DNA of 64,000 nt. It comes from Liopterus haemorrhoidalis (Eukaryota; Arthropoda; Insecta; Coleoptera; Dytiscidae). Location: the NCBI GenBank assembly GCA_963971575.1, contig OZ020618.1, forward strand, positions 4,776,501-4,840,500. Reading direction: 5' to 3'. This document shows positions 29,281 to 40,883 of the stretch, one piece after another. A model generated the notes under the pieces. That model saw only the letters and a list, made by a program, of their open reading frames with translations. It made no database searches and had not been told where the DNA came from. The position numbers and the translations under genes were made by a program. Numbering within the stretch: the first letter of the stretch is position 1; every line of letters starts with the position of its first letter.

Positions 29281-31214
29281 AAGTTGTCATAAGCTCACGT
29301 TTCAATGGTTTAATCGATACACCCTGTTCGAAATGCAGAAATAGTAATAAAATCACGTGAAAGATTGCAGTTACTACCCCTATTGGCTGTCGCATAAATT
29401 TAAGTATTCAACAACCAACGAACGACGAGAGTTCAACTAAATTATCACTTGAACATTGAATGATTACTACTTCTTGATTTTGAACAGAGTATAGATCCTA
29501 ATTTTTGCCCCAATCCACCCCTGCTAATGTAGAAAAACGATTTCAAGAAGAATGACGTTTTTTGGGTAGGTCTAAAAGTCATATTCTTTTAATTACTTTA
29601 TAACAAATATCAATTAATTGAAAGATATTAAAACGAATTACAGCTGAAGAGGTAAGTGTGTCAGCTGACAATGAGATCAGCCAAAGAATAGCACATTCAG
29701 TAACGGGACACCGGCTCATATATACAATTATGCAAAGGCCTCCATTTTAGTATATACCGCTAGCGTTAGTTATGTTACTATTACGATCGATTTAGATCAC
29801 AAATAATGACACTATTATTCCAACAGACATGCAGGTGCTGACAGATTTACGAACAACATTACAATGGTATTCAATTAATAGAAAATTAAAAATAAACTAT
29901 CATTAAATGGATTGTTCTTAAATAAAAAAACTTATTCGTCATGTGGTCTGCAGTTTCTGTTCCATATAGGTATACATAGGACAGATGGGACGCAGCTTCA
30001 ACATACCAAAACCAGAACACAGAAGATTATTTAAGAAATAAATGTTCCACAATCGCAGTACACCTTCATACAGAAATCCATATCTCATCTCTCCACTTCG
30101 ACATTTTGCACATTCATGAAAGAGGATTAAAACTGAAGCCCATGAAATCAAGAAGATTAGGAAAATCAGCAGATATATACAGGGTGTTCCAGCCAAGTGG
30201 CTCAACATTGCTATCTTTCTTAATATTATAGATAGAGATCCAGTTAAATGGACAAAGTTCGAGTATTTTACAGAGAAAATATCATGACATGGTTAAAAAA
30301 AATTTTTTTTGAATGTATCGTTGACCAGATATTTTGAAAATAAATATTATTTTAAATGGAATACCTGTATATTACTAGGCCATAGGAACAACTATTTTTT
30401 TGTCTTTATAAAAAAACTAACCGTTTCTAATGATTTTTTTTTTAATAACAGAGATATCAATAGTTGAAAACTTATGATATTACTTATTAATCGTTTTGTC
30501 ACTATGGTCTATTTCAAAGTAGAAAAATGTGTGTAAGAAGATAGGAGCTGTTTGTCCTTGCTTCAGATTGGTTTAGATCGTCATCCCTATTACACTGTAA
30601 AAATATTGTTTTTAGTCCAAGTTGACAGATGTTCAGTGTCGTACATTGGAAATATATATTATTTATATTATTTAATTTTTCTCTTATATTTTGTTATTAT
30701 TTACATATTTAGACTTTTATTTATGTTCTTGACATAGATTTTATGGAGAAAATTCTCCATGTAATTTGTTTTTACGCAGTTATATATTTTTTAGGTTATC
30801 TGACATAAATATTTTTGGCACTTGATAATTAACAGATCAAGAGAGAGGACTAATTTGAGGCCAAAAGACAGCCCAGCTGATTGTGCCCAAAGAAGAAGTT
30901 ATTGATATAATTTTTAGACCATCATATATACATATATTTTTAATTTTTATTTACAATTATTATTTAAATAAGAAACTTTAGCTCTGAAGATATATTGTTT
31001 GTTTTATTGCTTTATTTAAACTGTTTTAGCCAAATCTCTCATTTTATACATATATAGTATATAATTTTTAAATTTAATATTTTTTTAACTTTTTCAAATT
31101 TCCCATTAAACTGAAATTATGTCGTATAAATTTTTACTTTTGTTTTTATTATATGTTAGTTTTTAATCGTACTGTTTTTATAAGTTTGTAGCGTTGATAT
31201 CTCCGTTATTAAAA
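29281..31214. other. Intergenic stretch without gene
   Basis: Nothing coding is recognised. The block at 29935-30290, ending around ACAGGGTGTTCCAGCCAAGT, has a denser non-AT composition and looks like part of an unidentified retroelement, but its 89-codon minus-strand frame shows no known motif. Confidence 0.4.
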
Positions 31215-31450
31215 AAATTTCGTTATAGACATGTTTGGATTAATAAATAAATGGGAAATTTTTGTTAAGAATGACAAAAAATTAAAATGCAATGAAAAGG
31301 ACATTTTGTATTGACAATCAATTTAATGTAGAATTTGCAATGTGAGTATGATTTACAAAGCTTAAACAAAATGACCAAAAGTCTGAATTAATAGATAAAA
31401 ATTACTAGATTTCAAAATCGACTTCCACCTAAACATTTGGAATAGCCTAT
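31215..31450 (-). mobile_element. Diverged relative of the MITE at 16283-16691
   Basis: It shares ATAAATGGGAAATTT, AAGAATGACA, GTATGATTTACAAAGCTTAA and a degenerate right end (CCACCTAAACATTTGGAATA) with that MITE. The left inverted repeat is lost. Confidence 0.6.
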
Positions 31451-31591
31451 ATATTTATCCCAAGGCTCGAGTTACTTAAAGTCTTTTTGACTTTATGCAT
31501 GCAAATAGCATACAAAGCGAAGATAGCATTATTTTGAAAAATAAATTTTGTTTCAAAACTTTGTATTGTTATTATTGCTGCAGTATAAAAA

Positions 31592-32038
31592 ATCAGTTGT
31601 GGCCACCACAGGACCGACCGCCATCACAGAGTACTTGTTTAATTTATGCTGCCTTATCAAAAATACAAGTTGTTAGTTATTGCTTATATAACAACTTTTG
31701 TTAAATAATTTTTTTCGAAATATTTCTCCATCAAATATTGGCAAAAATCTTAAAACCGACACGAGTAAATTCCCATTTCTAGTTAACCGATTTTTACCAA
31801 AAGTTGATCAACTCGTACCATTGATGTCAAAAGCTTAAATATGAAGTTTCATAAAAATCCTTTATCCGAATTTGCTCTGCACGTGTACACGGACCGACAG
31901 ACAGACAGACAGATCGACAGACATCATGCTAAAAATAGTCAAAACGGTATGTAGGGACCTCAATTCGTGAAAATGCATCGAAATCTCGAAATGTCAAAAT
32001 CGGTATGATCACAATAACTCCCTTATGGCGTTCGGTAA
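31592..32038 (-). mobile_element. Family B Helentron-like repeat (copy B3)
   Basis: On the minus strand it starts near 32038 (TACCGAACGCCATAAGGGAG) and ends at GATGGCGGTCGGTCCTGTGG near 31605. TGGCGGTCGGT is the reverse complement of the canonical ACCGACCGCCA start, so both subterminal repeats are present. GACA microsatellite and core are intact. Confidence 0.75.
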
Positions 32039-32625
32039 AAAGGTTAAGTCATATATAGATATGACAGGTATGTATTCACAATACCTCTAAAAAAATAGTT
32101 CTATAATTGTTAATTAAGAAGGTTTGAATGAAAAAATAAAGAGCTACGACTTCTTCCTCGCCTTCCTTGTAAATCCCAGGTAAGGGATTCCTTTTCTTGT
32201 TATCTTCGTAAATATTCTTTGGTAAAGATTTGGTTTTGTCATAGTTATTTTCCATAATTACTAAAGAGTAATAGGAATATTTTCTAACATTTCGCTGAGC
32301 ATCTATTAAACGAATTATAAAAACGAATTTGCAAACTCGTTGAATTAAACTCCAATCAACTGACAATTGTTTGTCATTGCATCAGCTGCTGTATCTGTCT
32401 GTTAACGAAATTTTATTACAATACTATTCCAACACATCTTTGTGAAATAAAATTTTTTATTCTTTCAACTGTAAATGGTTTTTTGTTAAATTTTAAAGTT
32501 AAATCATATTTACAATTATTTTTTATTGTGTTATTTCTGATTAGCATATTTCAAAACAATTACATTTTAAAATTTTATGAGGTTTTATTTTTAATTAAGG
32601 GCTATAGCAATGTTTTTCTAATGAA
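32039..32625. other. Intergenic stretch with an unassigned minus-strand ORF
   Basis: An ATG at about 32256 (-) opens MENNYDKTKSLPKNIYEDNK and continues for about 60 codons with charged composition. No family is recognised and no splice partner is seen. It could be a retroelement or captured-gene fragment. Confidence 0.3.
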
Positions 32626-32799
32626 GACTGGCGTAGCGTAGTGGTAACACACGTGGCCTGCATTGCTAAGTTCTCGGGTTTGAATCATTTTCTTTTTTTC
32701 TTTAGGCATAGAATTTTCATTATGAAAAATTATAGCTGTCTATGCTAATTGCCTTAGTAGCAAAGGCCATAAACGTGAAATAATTTAAAAAAAAAAACA
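32626..32799 (+). mobile_element. tRNA-derived SINE (copy S2)
   Basis: The head GGCGTAGCGTAGTGGTAACA and a box B-like GGGTTTGAATCA are followed by GGCATAGAATTTTCA, the GCTAATTGCCTTAGTAGCAA tail and poly(A). The head matches the SINE at 33354, and the tail is shared with both other SINEs. Confidence 0.75.
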
Positions 32800-33353
32800 G
32801 TTTTTCAACCTCTTAAGTATCTATCAGAATTGCAGTAAGTGGCGACATATTTTGGGTAGGTACATTTTTATTTGTGTTGTGTATGCAAAATTATTTGTTT
32901 TTTAAATTAAATTTATGTGTATTACTTTAAGCATAAATAGATTGCAATTAATGCCGTACATATAACATAAAAAATTATATTATAATAACATTTTTGGACA
33001 AACATTTTTTACAATTTTTTCTATATAGGCAGCAATATATTTTTTCTTAAATTTTACTCTTTGATTCACATATAAAACGACTTTATTTTATACCCGAGTC
33101 AAAGCTTATCTGTTTTTTATAAAAATATTTGTTTATGTTTCTCGCGCAATGTTGTTTTTTTGTTGTTTTCTCAATATTTTTCCTATACGGGGTGTTTTTT
33201 GGGAACTGTTTAAGCATTGCTAATTTATTTTTGATAAGATATACGAAGGAGGTTAAAAAAAGAACTAAATTAAAGCACAATATATTTTCTATACGATAGA
33301 CAAAAAATACAATGCTTCATTTAAAAATGTATTTTTTCTAAAAACTCGTTTTG
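32800..33353. other. Intergenic AT-rich stretch between two SINEs
   Basis: Nothing is recognised apart from A/T-rich sequence. A short minus-strand frame (65 codons) has no motif. Confidence 0.4.
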
Positions 33354-33490
33354 CGACCGGCGTAGCATAGTGGTAACACATGTGCTCTGTGTTGCTAAGG
33401 TCTCGGGTTCGAATCCCGTTCAGGCATAGAATTTTTCAAAAATAATAATTGTCCTGGCTAATTGCAAAAGCAGAAAAGGCCATAAAAAAA
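33354..33490 (+). mobile_element. tRNA-derived SINE (copy S3)
   Basis: Box A GTAGCATAGTGG (33362-33373) and a canonical box B GGTTCGAATCC (33406-33416) form the tRNA-like head. The tail is AATTGTCCTGGCTAATTGC plus GGCCATAAAAAAA. No acceptor stem or CCA is seen, so it is a SINE and not a tRNA gene. Confidence 0.8.
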
Positions 33491-33526
33491 ATCGTTTATT
33501 TGATGTTTAATTGCTTCGTTTCTCTT

Positions 33527-33870
33527 TTGTGAAATATTCGCAAAAATTTTAAAACAGACACGAGTAAACTCCCGTTTCTAGCTAACCGATTTTTACCAAA
33601 AGTTGATCAACTCGTGCCATTGATGTCAAAAGCTTAAATATGAAGTTTCATAAAATCCTTTTAGCCGGATTTGCTCTGCACGTGTACACGGACCGACAGA
33701 CAAACATATAGACAGACAGACATACAGACAGACAGACAGACAGACATCATGCTAAATATAGTCAAAACGTTATGTAGAGACCTCAATTCGTGGAGATCCA
33801 TCGAAATCTCGAAATGTCAAAATCGGTATGGTCACAATACCTCCTTTATATATGTTGGCGGTCGGTAATT
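33527..33870 (-). mobile_element. Family B Helentron-like repeat (copy B4)
   Basis: On the minus strand it starts at TTACCGACCGCCAACATATA (near 33869) and carries the microsatellite (visible as GACAGACAGACA on plus) and the core. It ends in the ACTCGTGTC block without the terminal subterminal repeat. Confidence 0.7.
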
Positions 33871-33875
33871 TCATA

Positions 33876-34308
33876 AACCTGCGGTTCTTAAACTGTGGTC
33901 CGCGGACCCCTGGGGGTCCGCGAAACAATTTTGACATTAACTTTACATCCCCCAACTTTTCGCTTTTATTCAAATAACTCGTTTAACAAAAATCCTGCAT
34001 GGTTTGTATTTGTTGTTATCTAACTAGTTATTGACAAAACTAAACAATAATTAGTAAACATTTAATTATTTTTATTCAACTGTAAATTATTTATAGAAAT
34101 CATATTATAATAAGATCTATTTTGACCAAAATTTTGACGAAATGTTTGTATGAGTTTAGCGTATTATAATTTGTAACTTTTTTTATTCTTTTTACTACTA
34201 TTTTTATTAATTTTATGTTTTTTATTCTAATATATTTATTTATAGGCTAATAAAATGTTCCTCTATAAATGCACAAGACCATTTATTAAAATAACCAGCG
34301 ATAAATTT
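33876..34308. other. hAT end plus unassigned AT-rich DNA
   Basis: GGTTCTTAAACTGTGGTCCG with GGACCCCTGGGGGTCCGCG (about 33883-33927) is a typical hAT subterminal zone. No right end or TSD is found before the next element. Confidence 0.45.
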
Positions 34309-35222
34309 TTCTTAAAAAAAGTTTCTATCATACAAATTTCAAAATCATCAAGAATTGTTAGAAAAGGACGCAGCAGTACGTATGGATTTTTGTTTTGAAA
34401 TGTTTGAAAAAGTTAATTCCGACCCAACAATGCTCAAATAATTTTATTTACTGACGAAGCAACGTTTACTCTAAATGGTGAAGTGCACAAAATTGTAGGT
34501 ACTGGAGTCGAGAAAATCTACATTTGTTTCATTCCTCCCGAACGCAAAGGCCGCAAAAATTAAATGTTTGGGCAGGGATAATAGGAACCAATATTATCGG
34601 GCCTTTTTTTATTGACGGTAACCTTAATGCCGCAAAATATCTAGCCCTTTTGCAAAAAATATTACCTGCGTTGCGAAACCTGAATATTAATGGACCAGTA
34701 TAGTTTCAACATAATGGCGCACAAATCCATTATTCTAGAATAGTTAAAGAATATTTACAAAGAATTTTCCCAAATAGCTGGATTGGAAGAGGAGGGTCGA
34801 TGAATTGGCCAGCGAGATCTCCGGATTTGGCACCCAATGATTTTTTTTATTGGGGATATTTAAAGGCCAAAGTATATAATGGAGAACTTAGGGTTGTTGC
34901 TGAACTGCAAGACAAAATTGTTCAAGCATCCAACAATATACCTGAAGAGCAATTGCTGAATGTTTTGAATCATTCTTATGATCGCTTAACATTTTGTATG
35001 CAAGTAAACGGAGAAACTTTTGAACATTTATTATAAGTTTTTATTAGTTATTTATTTATTATTATTATTTTTTTATTTGTATTTTCAATAAAATATTTTG
35101 ATTTTGCTAGTAAATGGTTTTTTCTATGTTACAAATGTAAATGAACACGATTTATATTGCTGTCAAAAACTGTATCCATGGTAATGACATAGTACATGTT
35201 GCATTAAAGAATAAATGCACTA
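34309..35222 (+). mobile_element. 5'-truncated copy of the Tc1/mariner-type element at 51600
   Basis: It matches the 3' two thirds of 51600-52994, including the catalytic-domain frame, AATAAAATATTTTGATTTTG and the right inverted repeat ending near GCACTATA. The left repeat and the N-terminal domain are missing. The frame contains stops, but the last part (34800-35036) is open. Confidence 0.85.
34800..35036 (+). pseudogene. Tc1/mariner-superfamily transposase C-terminus
   Basis: The open frame begins MNWPARSPDLAPNDFFYWGY, containing the last catalytic Asp block, and ends FEHLL then TAA. The upstream part of the protein is present in other frames from about 34330, with one in-frame TAG in place of Trp near 34701. 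Confidence 0.8.
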
Positions 35223-35939
35223 TATTTACTTTATTTTAACATAAATTTACAATTTTCATGATTTAAATAGTAGGGCCAACTTCACTGAAACGGGGCTAAT
35301 ATATTTTAAAAAAGCTGAGCTTTTTATTGAGTTTTAAACTAGTTTAGTTGCCTTTAGTTTTTATTTAGTTTTAATAAAAATATTAAAATTGTCTTACCAA
35401 AAAATTAACAAAATTTTTTCTTTATCACCAAAAGTCAAAAATTCATACTAAACTTAAAATAAAATTCACACCATCACAATAACTCTATGTGCACCATAGT
35501 TTAATTGTTTTACTTTCAAGAGATCACTCACTTGTTGATGTTTAGCGATACTCAACTGAGATTGAAAACTGAATAGTTCCGAGTTACCTTTTAGAATGTG
35601 GTTCTTTGAGTTTTTTATTCTTGTACTACAGTACACTTCGATGGCAGTGGCGTTCGTCTCTTAACAAGTTATAAGTGGGGGAAAACGATGACAGGTGACC
35701 TATATTTTAACAGAATTTTTGAAGAAAGTTGTTTTATAGAATTATTACGTCAGGTTTTTAGTGATTCAAATATTTAAGTGATAACAAAGATATTTTGTGC
35801 TGGAATTTATTTTTTGAGGCTTGTAAGTAATAATTTTTTTACATAAAATATTGTGTAATTGTTCCAAAGGACAAATACTTGTTTCCTCATATTAAATTTC
35901 CTAATATTTTTTTTTTTCTTTGGTACGGTTTGACTTTGG
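35223..35939. other. Intergenic AT-rich stretch, nothing recognised
   Basis: No gene or clear repeat end. A minus-strand 110-codon frame at 35807-36139 spans the repeat array that follows and is judged non-coding. Confidence 0.4.
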
Positions 35940-35944
35940 GGTAA

Positions 35945-36084
35945 ACATAACACCACGGCAGAATATGTACGCATCACGACAAATGCTGCACGATAAAACA
36001 TATATTCAGCACAGCAAAATAAGTCTTTACAGCGACAAATTATTTCAAGATATATTAGATTTTTTACACGACAAAATATGACAT
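35945..36084 (+). repeat. Degenerate CACGACAAAATAT array, inverted partner at 37717
   Basis: About six loosely spaced motifs (CACGACAAATG, CACGATAAAACATAT, CACAGCAAAATAAG, CAGCGACAAATT, CACGACAAAATATG) lie at 20-35 base intervals. The same motif recurs in reverse at 37717-37835. Confidence 0.45.
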
Positions 36085-36154
36085 TTGAACTATAAATATT
36101 GTACTTGCTAGTGCCACCCAGGAAAGTTCCAGTTAGCATTAAATTAAATCTTAA

Positions 36155-36230
36155 CAGTGACTTCTTCTTCTAGTGTCTATCCGTACCGGATGTTGTCAAT
36201 TTTGACCTTGTTGACGGTTGCTCGGAGACC
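36155..36230 (-). repeat. LINE-tail-like fragment
   Basis: CTTCTTCTTCTAGTGTCTAT followed by CCGTACCGGATGTTGTCAAT resembles the reverse complement of the C-terminal/tail region of RTE/CR1-like insect LINEs, as does the region at 40370-40725. Confidence 0.35.
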
Positions 36231-36732
36231 TGTGTACATTTTTATTTTATCGTAAATAAATAATTTATTAATAATTTGTATTTAGATTTACTATGGAATA
36301 TATTAAAAATGTTTTTTAGCAGAAATTACAATATTGTCAATTGCAATTTTTTCATACGTCCAACATTCATAAAATCCTGTTTCATACTAACCAACTAAAT
36401 TTCTAGCAAAGCATAGTATACGCCCAACCTAATACGTCTGTTCTGTCTTACGTACAGATTCATACTGAATCGGATGTTTAGGCGTAGCTGCTTTGCAAAT
36501 ATCAGGGAATCCACCCGAGTTGACTCCGCCCTTTACTTAAAAATAACCAATAAAATTCATGAAAAATAAATTAATTAATATTAGGTGTTTAAAATAAAAA
36601 ATTTTAAAAATATTTACCTCCATTGTTTCATAAGTAGGTAAATAAAGTATTTATGGTATTTATAAAACTCAAGAACGATTATTTTATTCAAATTTTGTGG
36701 GGTAAATTTTAAATAGCACCGTTCCGAGTTAA
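36231..36732. mobile_element. 5'-truncated piggyBac-like MITE
   Basis: It matches 10300-10826 over almost its full length and ends in the same way at a TTAA (36729-36732). The left terminal repeat is lost. Confidence 0.75.
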
Positions 36733-37200
36733 TCTGGTTGCGCAATAACGTAAAAAATAGAAGGGGACGTATCTAGTTATCGTGTAGTAGTCGTGTGGTA
36801 CAGTCATACAAAAATGAATTTTCAGAGCAAATTAGGAAGCATTCGTGCGTAAAAAATGTATTAATACGTTTTTTCCCGACTGTACTCGGGTGGCACATCT
36901 TATGTCTCACTTATTCATAATACTGTGGCACTTTACAGTATCCCACCGGCCAGATTAAAATAGCCCGACTATAGTTGTCACAGAGAACCATTTACTCAAA
37001 TTTTTTACCATGAAATACTTCTTCTGCCTGGGCTGCCAGTTTTCCTTGCAAAATAAATTCCATGTCTATCATTGTTTCGCAAAATGTGCTCAAATTTTCG
37101 ACGTTTAACCGTCTAAATGATTTCTGCATCCTTCTTGAGTTTCTCTAATACTGGTTTTTTGGTAAAAGGGTCTATCCAAGAAATTCTGAGGATTCAGTGG
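36733..37200. other. Intergenic stretch, nothing recognised
   Basis: Moderate GC for this window but no coding frame; no repeat boundaries identified. Confidence 0.35.
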
Positions 37201-37480
37201 TATGCAGAGCCGCAGTAAGGAAAACTTGCGCTAGGGGCAGAGCCGTGTTTTGGCGCCCTTGGTAAATAAAAACAAGGTTCTTACCTCTCAAAATTTAAGT
37301 GATGAGCAAAAAAAAAGGTCCTCCCCTCCCAAAATTCAAGTGATGAGCAAAAAAAAAGGTCCTCAGCTTCACAATGGCGCCACTTAGCAAGCCCGTCAGC
37401 GCCCTTTTTTTTAGTGCGCTAGGGGCCATCTTGGCTTTCTTAGCCTCCCACGGGGCCATCGATCCCCCCCCAGGTTTGAA
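37200..37480. repeat. Repeat with AAGGTCCTC units, related to 4310-4400
   Basis: CAGAGCCGCAGTAAGGAAAA and TTGCGCTAGGGGCAGAGCCG recur in inverted form at 4330-4395. Two units of AAAAAAAAAGGTCCTC follow, as at 20706 and 59627, then GC-rich sequence. It is probably part of a hAT-type MITE family. Confidence 0.5.
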
Positions 37481-37716
37481 TAAAACATACTTATTTAACA
37501 AAAACAAAATGACTAAACAACTGAAAATGAAAATCACTTTATTTTATTAACGTTATCAAATTATGATCAAAATTATATTAATATATAAGCCCCCTCTTGT
37601 ATTATCTTACGGATATTTTTTCGAAATGGACCTTCCCGTACCAACATAACCTTTCTTTCCATTTGACGTTAATTTCTAGACGGGTTCATAGATGGCGCAG
37701 GATTTATCGTTCACCT
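37481..37716. other. Stretch with an inverted copy of a 25720-type repeat
   Basis: TTTTTTCGAAATGGACC near 37617 is the reverse complement of sequence at 25730-25747. Nothing coding. Confidence 0.4.
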
Positions 37717-37835
37717 GCATATTTTATCGTTCAACTACTTATTTTATCGTGATTTAAATATTTTGTCGTTACTAGAATAATTGAGCATTAATTTTTCTGT
37801 CGTACTTAAAATCTAATCTGTCGTTAATAAACCTT
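37717..37835 (-). repeat. Degenerate ATTTTATCGT array, inverted partner of 35945
   Basis: About five motifs (ATTTTATCGTTCA, ATTTTATCGTGAT, ATTTTGTCGTTAC, TCTGTCGTAC, TCTGTCGTTAA) at about 20-30 base spacing are the reverse complement of the array at 35945-36084. Inverted arrays 1.7 kb apart suggest subterminal repeats of one element. Confidence 0.45.
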
Positions 37836-38904
37836 ATTATGACGGGCCGAATAAAGTAACTTTTTACATTTTGATTTCACTCAAATCCGGTACCTTGTAC
37901 TCAGGTCTTTCCAGATGGTATATAATAAATAATAATAGGATTCCAACCACTAGATAGGCTTAGGGCAGGTACCCCTGTCCCTTTTCTGATGTCTGTTAGT
38001 CCGACTGTCTCGTACTCTAATTTTCAGAATGGACCAGACCTTTTATTTTTAGATTAGGGTCCTAATTTGAAAATAAGTCCAAGTAAAAATATTGTTTTTA
38101 CATTTTAGTACTTCTTCTTCAGAAGAAAAAGCTTGTCGATTAGTAATTTCTTTAGATTTTGGTTGGTGAATGGGAAATACCATCGTTGTATCCTTCTTCT
38201 GGGTGATCTTCCGGTCAATAACTTTTTTTTATCAATAACTCTTACTCATAACTCACATAATATCACACTTAATAACTTCCATTAACAAAACTTTCATCTG
38301 TAACAAAAAAATTGAAACCATTGACGTCATAACAATCAGAATCTCATAACTTTCTCACAAACTCATCGAAGATATCCGGATTTGAGTCATTGAACACTAA
38401 GAATGTTATTCCAGTAATTTTATGTAAAATTAAAACAGGGTTAAATAATTTAATTTGGAAAATTAGCCTCTTAAAGAGATTGAGATAGGCAGCTAACTTC
38501 TTAACAATGTATAACATTAGCATTTTCAACCCTTTGACTTTAATTATTTTCGTGATTATTTAAAAACGAAATTAAAACTGAAAAAAAACTTGAAAGTGCT
38601 GAAACAGAAAGTTTAAGAAATGATGTTTATGAAAAAGAATAGGTAAAGGATTTACCAGAAAAAACCAGACATGACTAATCCACTTTCATGTCAAATTGGA
38701 GACCAGAATTCAGAGTCAAAAATGGATGAAAGTCAACGCCTATATTTAGATTGGCATTGCGATCGTCCGGTCAATGCCTTAACTAGTTTATCTCTCGAGG
38801 ATTATATATTTTTAATAATTAATATTCAGGATAACACTGATTAAATATCTTTTCAAATTCTTCCCGAAAAATCCAAAAAGAGCAACCGTTATCTGGTGGT
38901 GGTT
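37836..38904. other. Intergenic stretch, possible LINE debris
   Basis: CTTCTTCTTCAGAAGAAAAA near 38105 recalls LINE tails and the region leads into the LINE fragment at 38905. No frame is intact. Confidence 0.35.
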
Positions 38905-39384
38905 GTTGGTTTCAGAGACAGAGAAACTAGCGCTCTCAATGATCTCTTCTAGCCAAAGAAGCAGCTGTAAATGACTCCCTGTTAAATATTCCTCTAAACA
39001 GTAAAGAGATTATGTTAATCTTCAAATCTTCCATATGAAACAATGGCAACAAGAATACATAGATTCTCTGCAGTTCAAAAGATCATACTATGGTCAAATT
39101 CAACCCCTCCTTCGTAGAAAACTTTGGTTTCTTCTCACCAAAGCAAATCTTTTATATGCACTTTTATCCGGCTTAGAATTAATCACACCTTTTCTCCATA
39201 TCATCTGCATAGAATTAATATAGCTATTTCTTATTTCTGTCCATGTGATAATTTGTCTGTCAGTGATTCGAACCACTTATTGTTTGAATGCCCAATTCAT
39301 TTTCGCAATCGTAACTTATTCTTACAATATTTAGTTATTCAAAAAATATCCTTACCTACAGTAGACGCTTCTTGCTACTAACTA
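38905..39384 (+). pseudogene. LINE fragment: RNase H end and C-terminal CHC motif
   Basis: Across frameshifts it reads LAKEAAVNDSLLNIPLNSKE (RNase H C-terminal helix region of Jockey/I-like LINEs), then CNDS-type CDNLSVSDSNHLLFECPIHF, the HLLFECP block that follows RNase H in these LINEs. It ends where the mariner element begins at 39385. Confidence 0.7.
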
Positions 39385-40274
39385 TTAGGTTGTGTAATAA
39401 ATTCCCGCGTTTTTTGTATTTTATCTTTTTCCCGCAATTTTGTGTTTTGTTAAGTTAAGTTTATGTATGCATTCTTAAGTGTTTTTCGTGCTCTACAAAC
39501 TTATCTGCTTTAATTTTCGGAATTAATTATTTTTAATTGAATTTGAGGCTTTTGAAATGGATGTTCCAGGAGATAAAAAAGTCATTTTCGACATCTGCAC
39601 TTTTTTGCCTTTCGTCGTGGTCAAAAAGCTACGGAAGCAGCTCGCGACATTTGTGACATATATGGAGTAGATGCTATAGCTCCGATGACCGAGCAAGATT
39701 GGTCTTCCAAGTTTAAAAATGGCAAATTTGACCTTGGTGATGCACCTTGCTCCGGCCGACCTCCCGACATCGACGATGATCGTCTCAAGATTTTTTTAAA
39801 GGAAGATGGCTGTCTAACAACACTAGACTTGGCCGAAAAGATGGAATGTACCTTTACAACCATCGCTAACCATCTTTACTCCATGGGCTTTACTCAAAAA
39901 CTTGGGAATTGGGTGCCACATAACTTGAGCGATGGCCACAAGATCTCAATGATCTCAAATGGGAGGTTCTATTGCATCCGCCATACACTCCGGACCTTGC
40001 GCCAACGGATTGTCACCTATTTCGCTCCATGTCAAACCAAATGAGGGACGTACCCTTCGCTAACGATGAAGACCTCAAAACCTGGCTCACAAACTTCTTC
40101 AACACAAAATCAAAAGATTTTTGGCGAGACGGCATCAACAAGTTGGTCGATAGGTGGGAACAGGTTGTAAATAATGATGGAGAATATATTATTGATTAAT
40201 TTGTTACTATAATTATTGTTATCTTCAATAAATCTTATAAATAAAAAAACGCGGAAATTTATTACACAACCCAA
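39385..40274 (+). mobile_element. mariner element, internally deleted, with TIRs and TA duplication
   Basis: TTAGGTTGTGTAATAAATTC at the left matches TTGGGTTGTGTAATAAATTT reading in from the right (29 of 31 over the repeat), with TA on both sides (39383-39384, 40275-40276). The 890-bp length is about two thirds of a full mariner. The transposase frame inside is broken. Confidence 0.9.
39557..40199 (+). pseudogene. mariner transposase pseudogene
   Basis: It starts with ATG GAT GTT CCA GGA, and after a frameshift the HTH part follows (EQDWSSKFKNGKFDL, SGRPPDIDDD, LAEKMECTFTTIANHLYSMG). A central deletion removes the first two catalytic Asp regions; YTPDLAPTDCHLFRSM with the last catalytic Asp remains, then NKLVDRWEQVVNNDGEYI and stop at 40197. 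It cannot be active. Confidence 0.85.
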
Positions 40275-40369
40275 TAGATATTTATGAAATTATTTATAAC
40301 TATGTTTTTCTTCTTCTCTTAATGCTGAAGCCTTTCTACCTTGTATAAGGCTATAGTCGAGTTACCAAT

Positions 40370-40725
40370 TTTCTGGTGTTGTTCTCCATACTTCTTTCCA
40401 TCGTGTTCTGTTCTTTGTATATTTTCTTATCTCCTCCCACTTTACGCCTCTCTTTGTTGCAGCTTCTTTTGTTTCTTGGTGCCAGGTTTTTCTTGGTCTT
40501 CCTGGTTTAACTTGCTTCAAAAACTCTTTTTAGAATTTTGTCTTCACTCATTCTGTGTATATGTCCCAGCCATCCTAGCTGTCCTTCTTCTACTGGCTTC
40601 GTGTCTAGTTTTTTCTAAATACTTCATTTCTTATTCTGTCCAATTTTGTTTTACCATCAATTTTCCTTAAAACTCGCATTTCAGAGCTTTTTATTTTGGA
40701 CCTGTGCATCTCTGATATGGTCCAG
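40370..40725 (-). pseudogene. RTE/CR1-like LINE, C-terminal region
   Basis: The minus-strand translation reads KPGRPRKTWHQETKEAATKR then GVKWEEIRKYTKNRTRWKEV, the conserved C-terminal block of endonuclease-reverse-transcriptase LINEs in insects. Upstream, MRVLRKIDGKTKLDRI-like sequence is broken by stops. Confidence 0.75.
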
Positions 40726-40883
40726 GGCATATATTAAATCAGAAAATATCAAATTATAATCTTAATTTTAAAATCCCTTAATCTCTTCCTTTATTACCTT
40801 GCTAATAGCCAAAGTTGCTAAAGCCAACATTAAAAAAAGACCAATTTTCGGCGTTAGTAGTACTGTATAATTTACAATAATGT

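Noticed and set aside
33354..33420. A genuine tRNA gene
   Set aside because: Box A and B are good, but there is no closed acceptor stem and the sequence runs into the SINE tail shared with two other loci.
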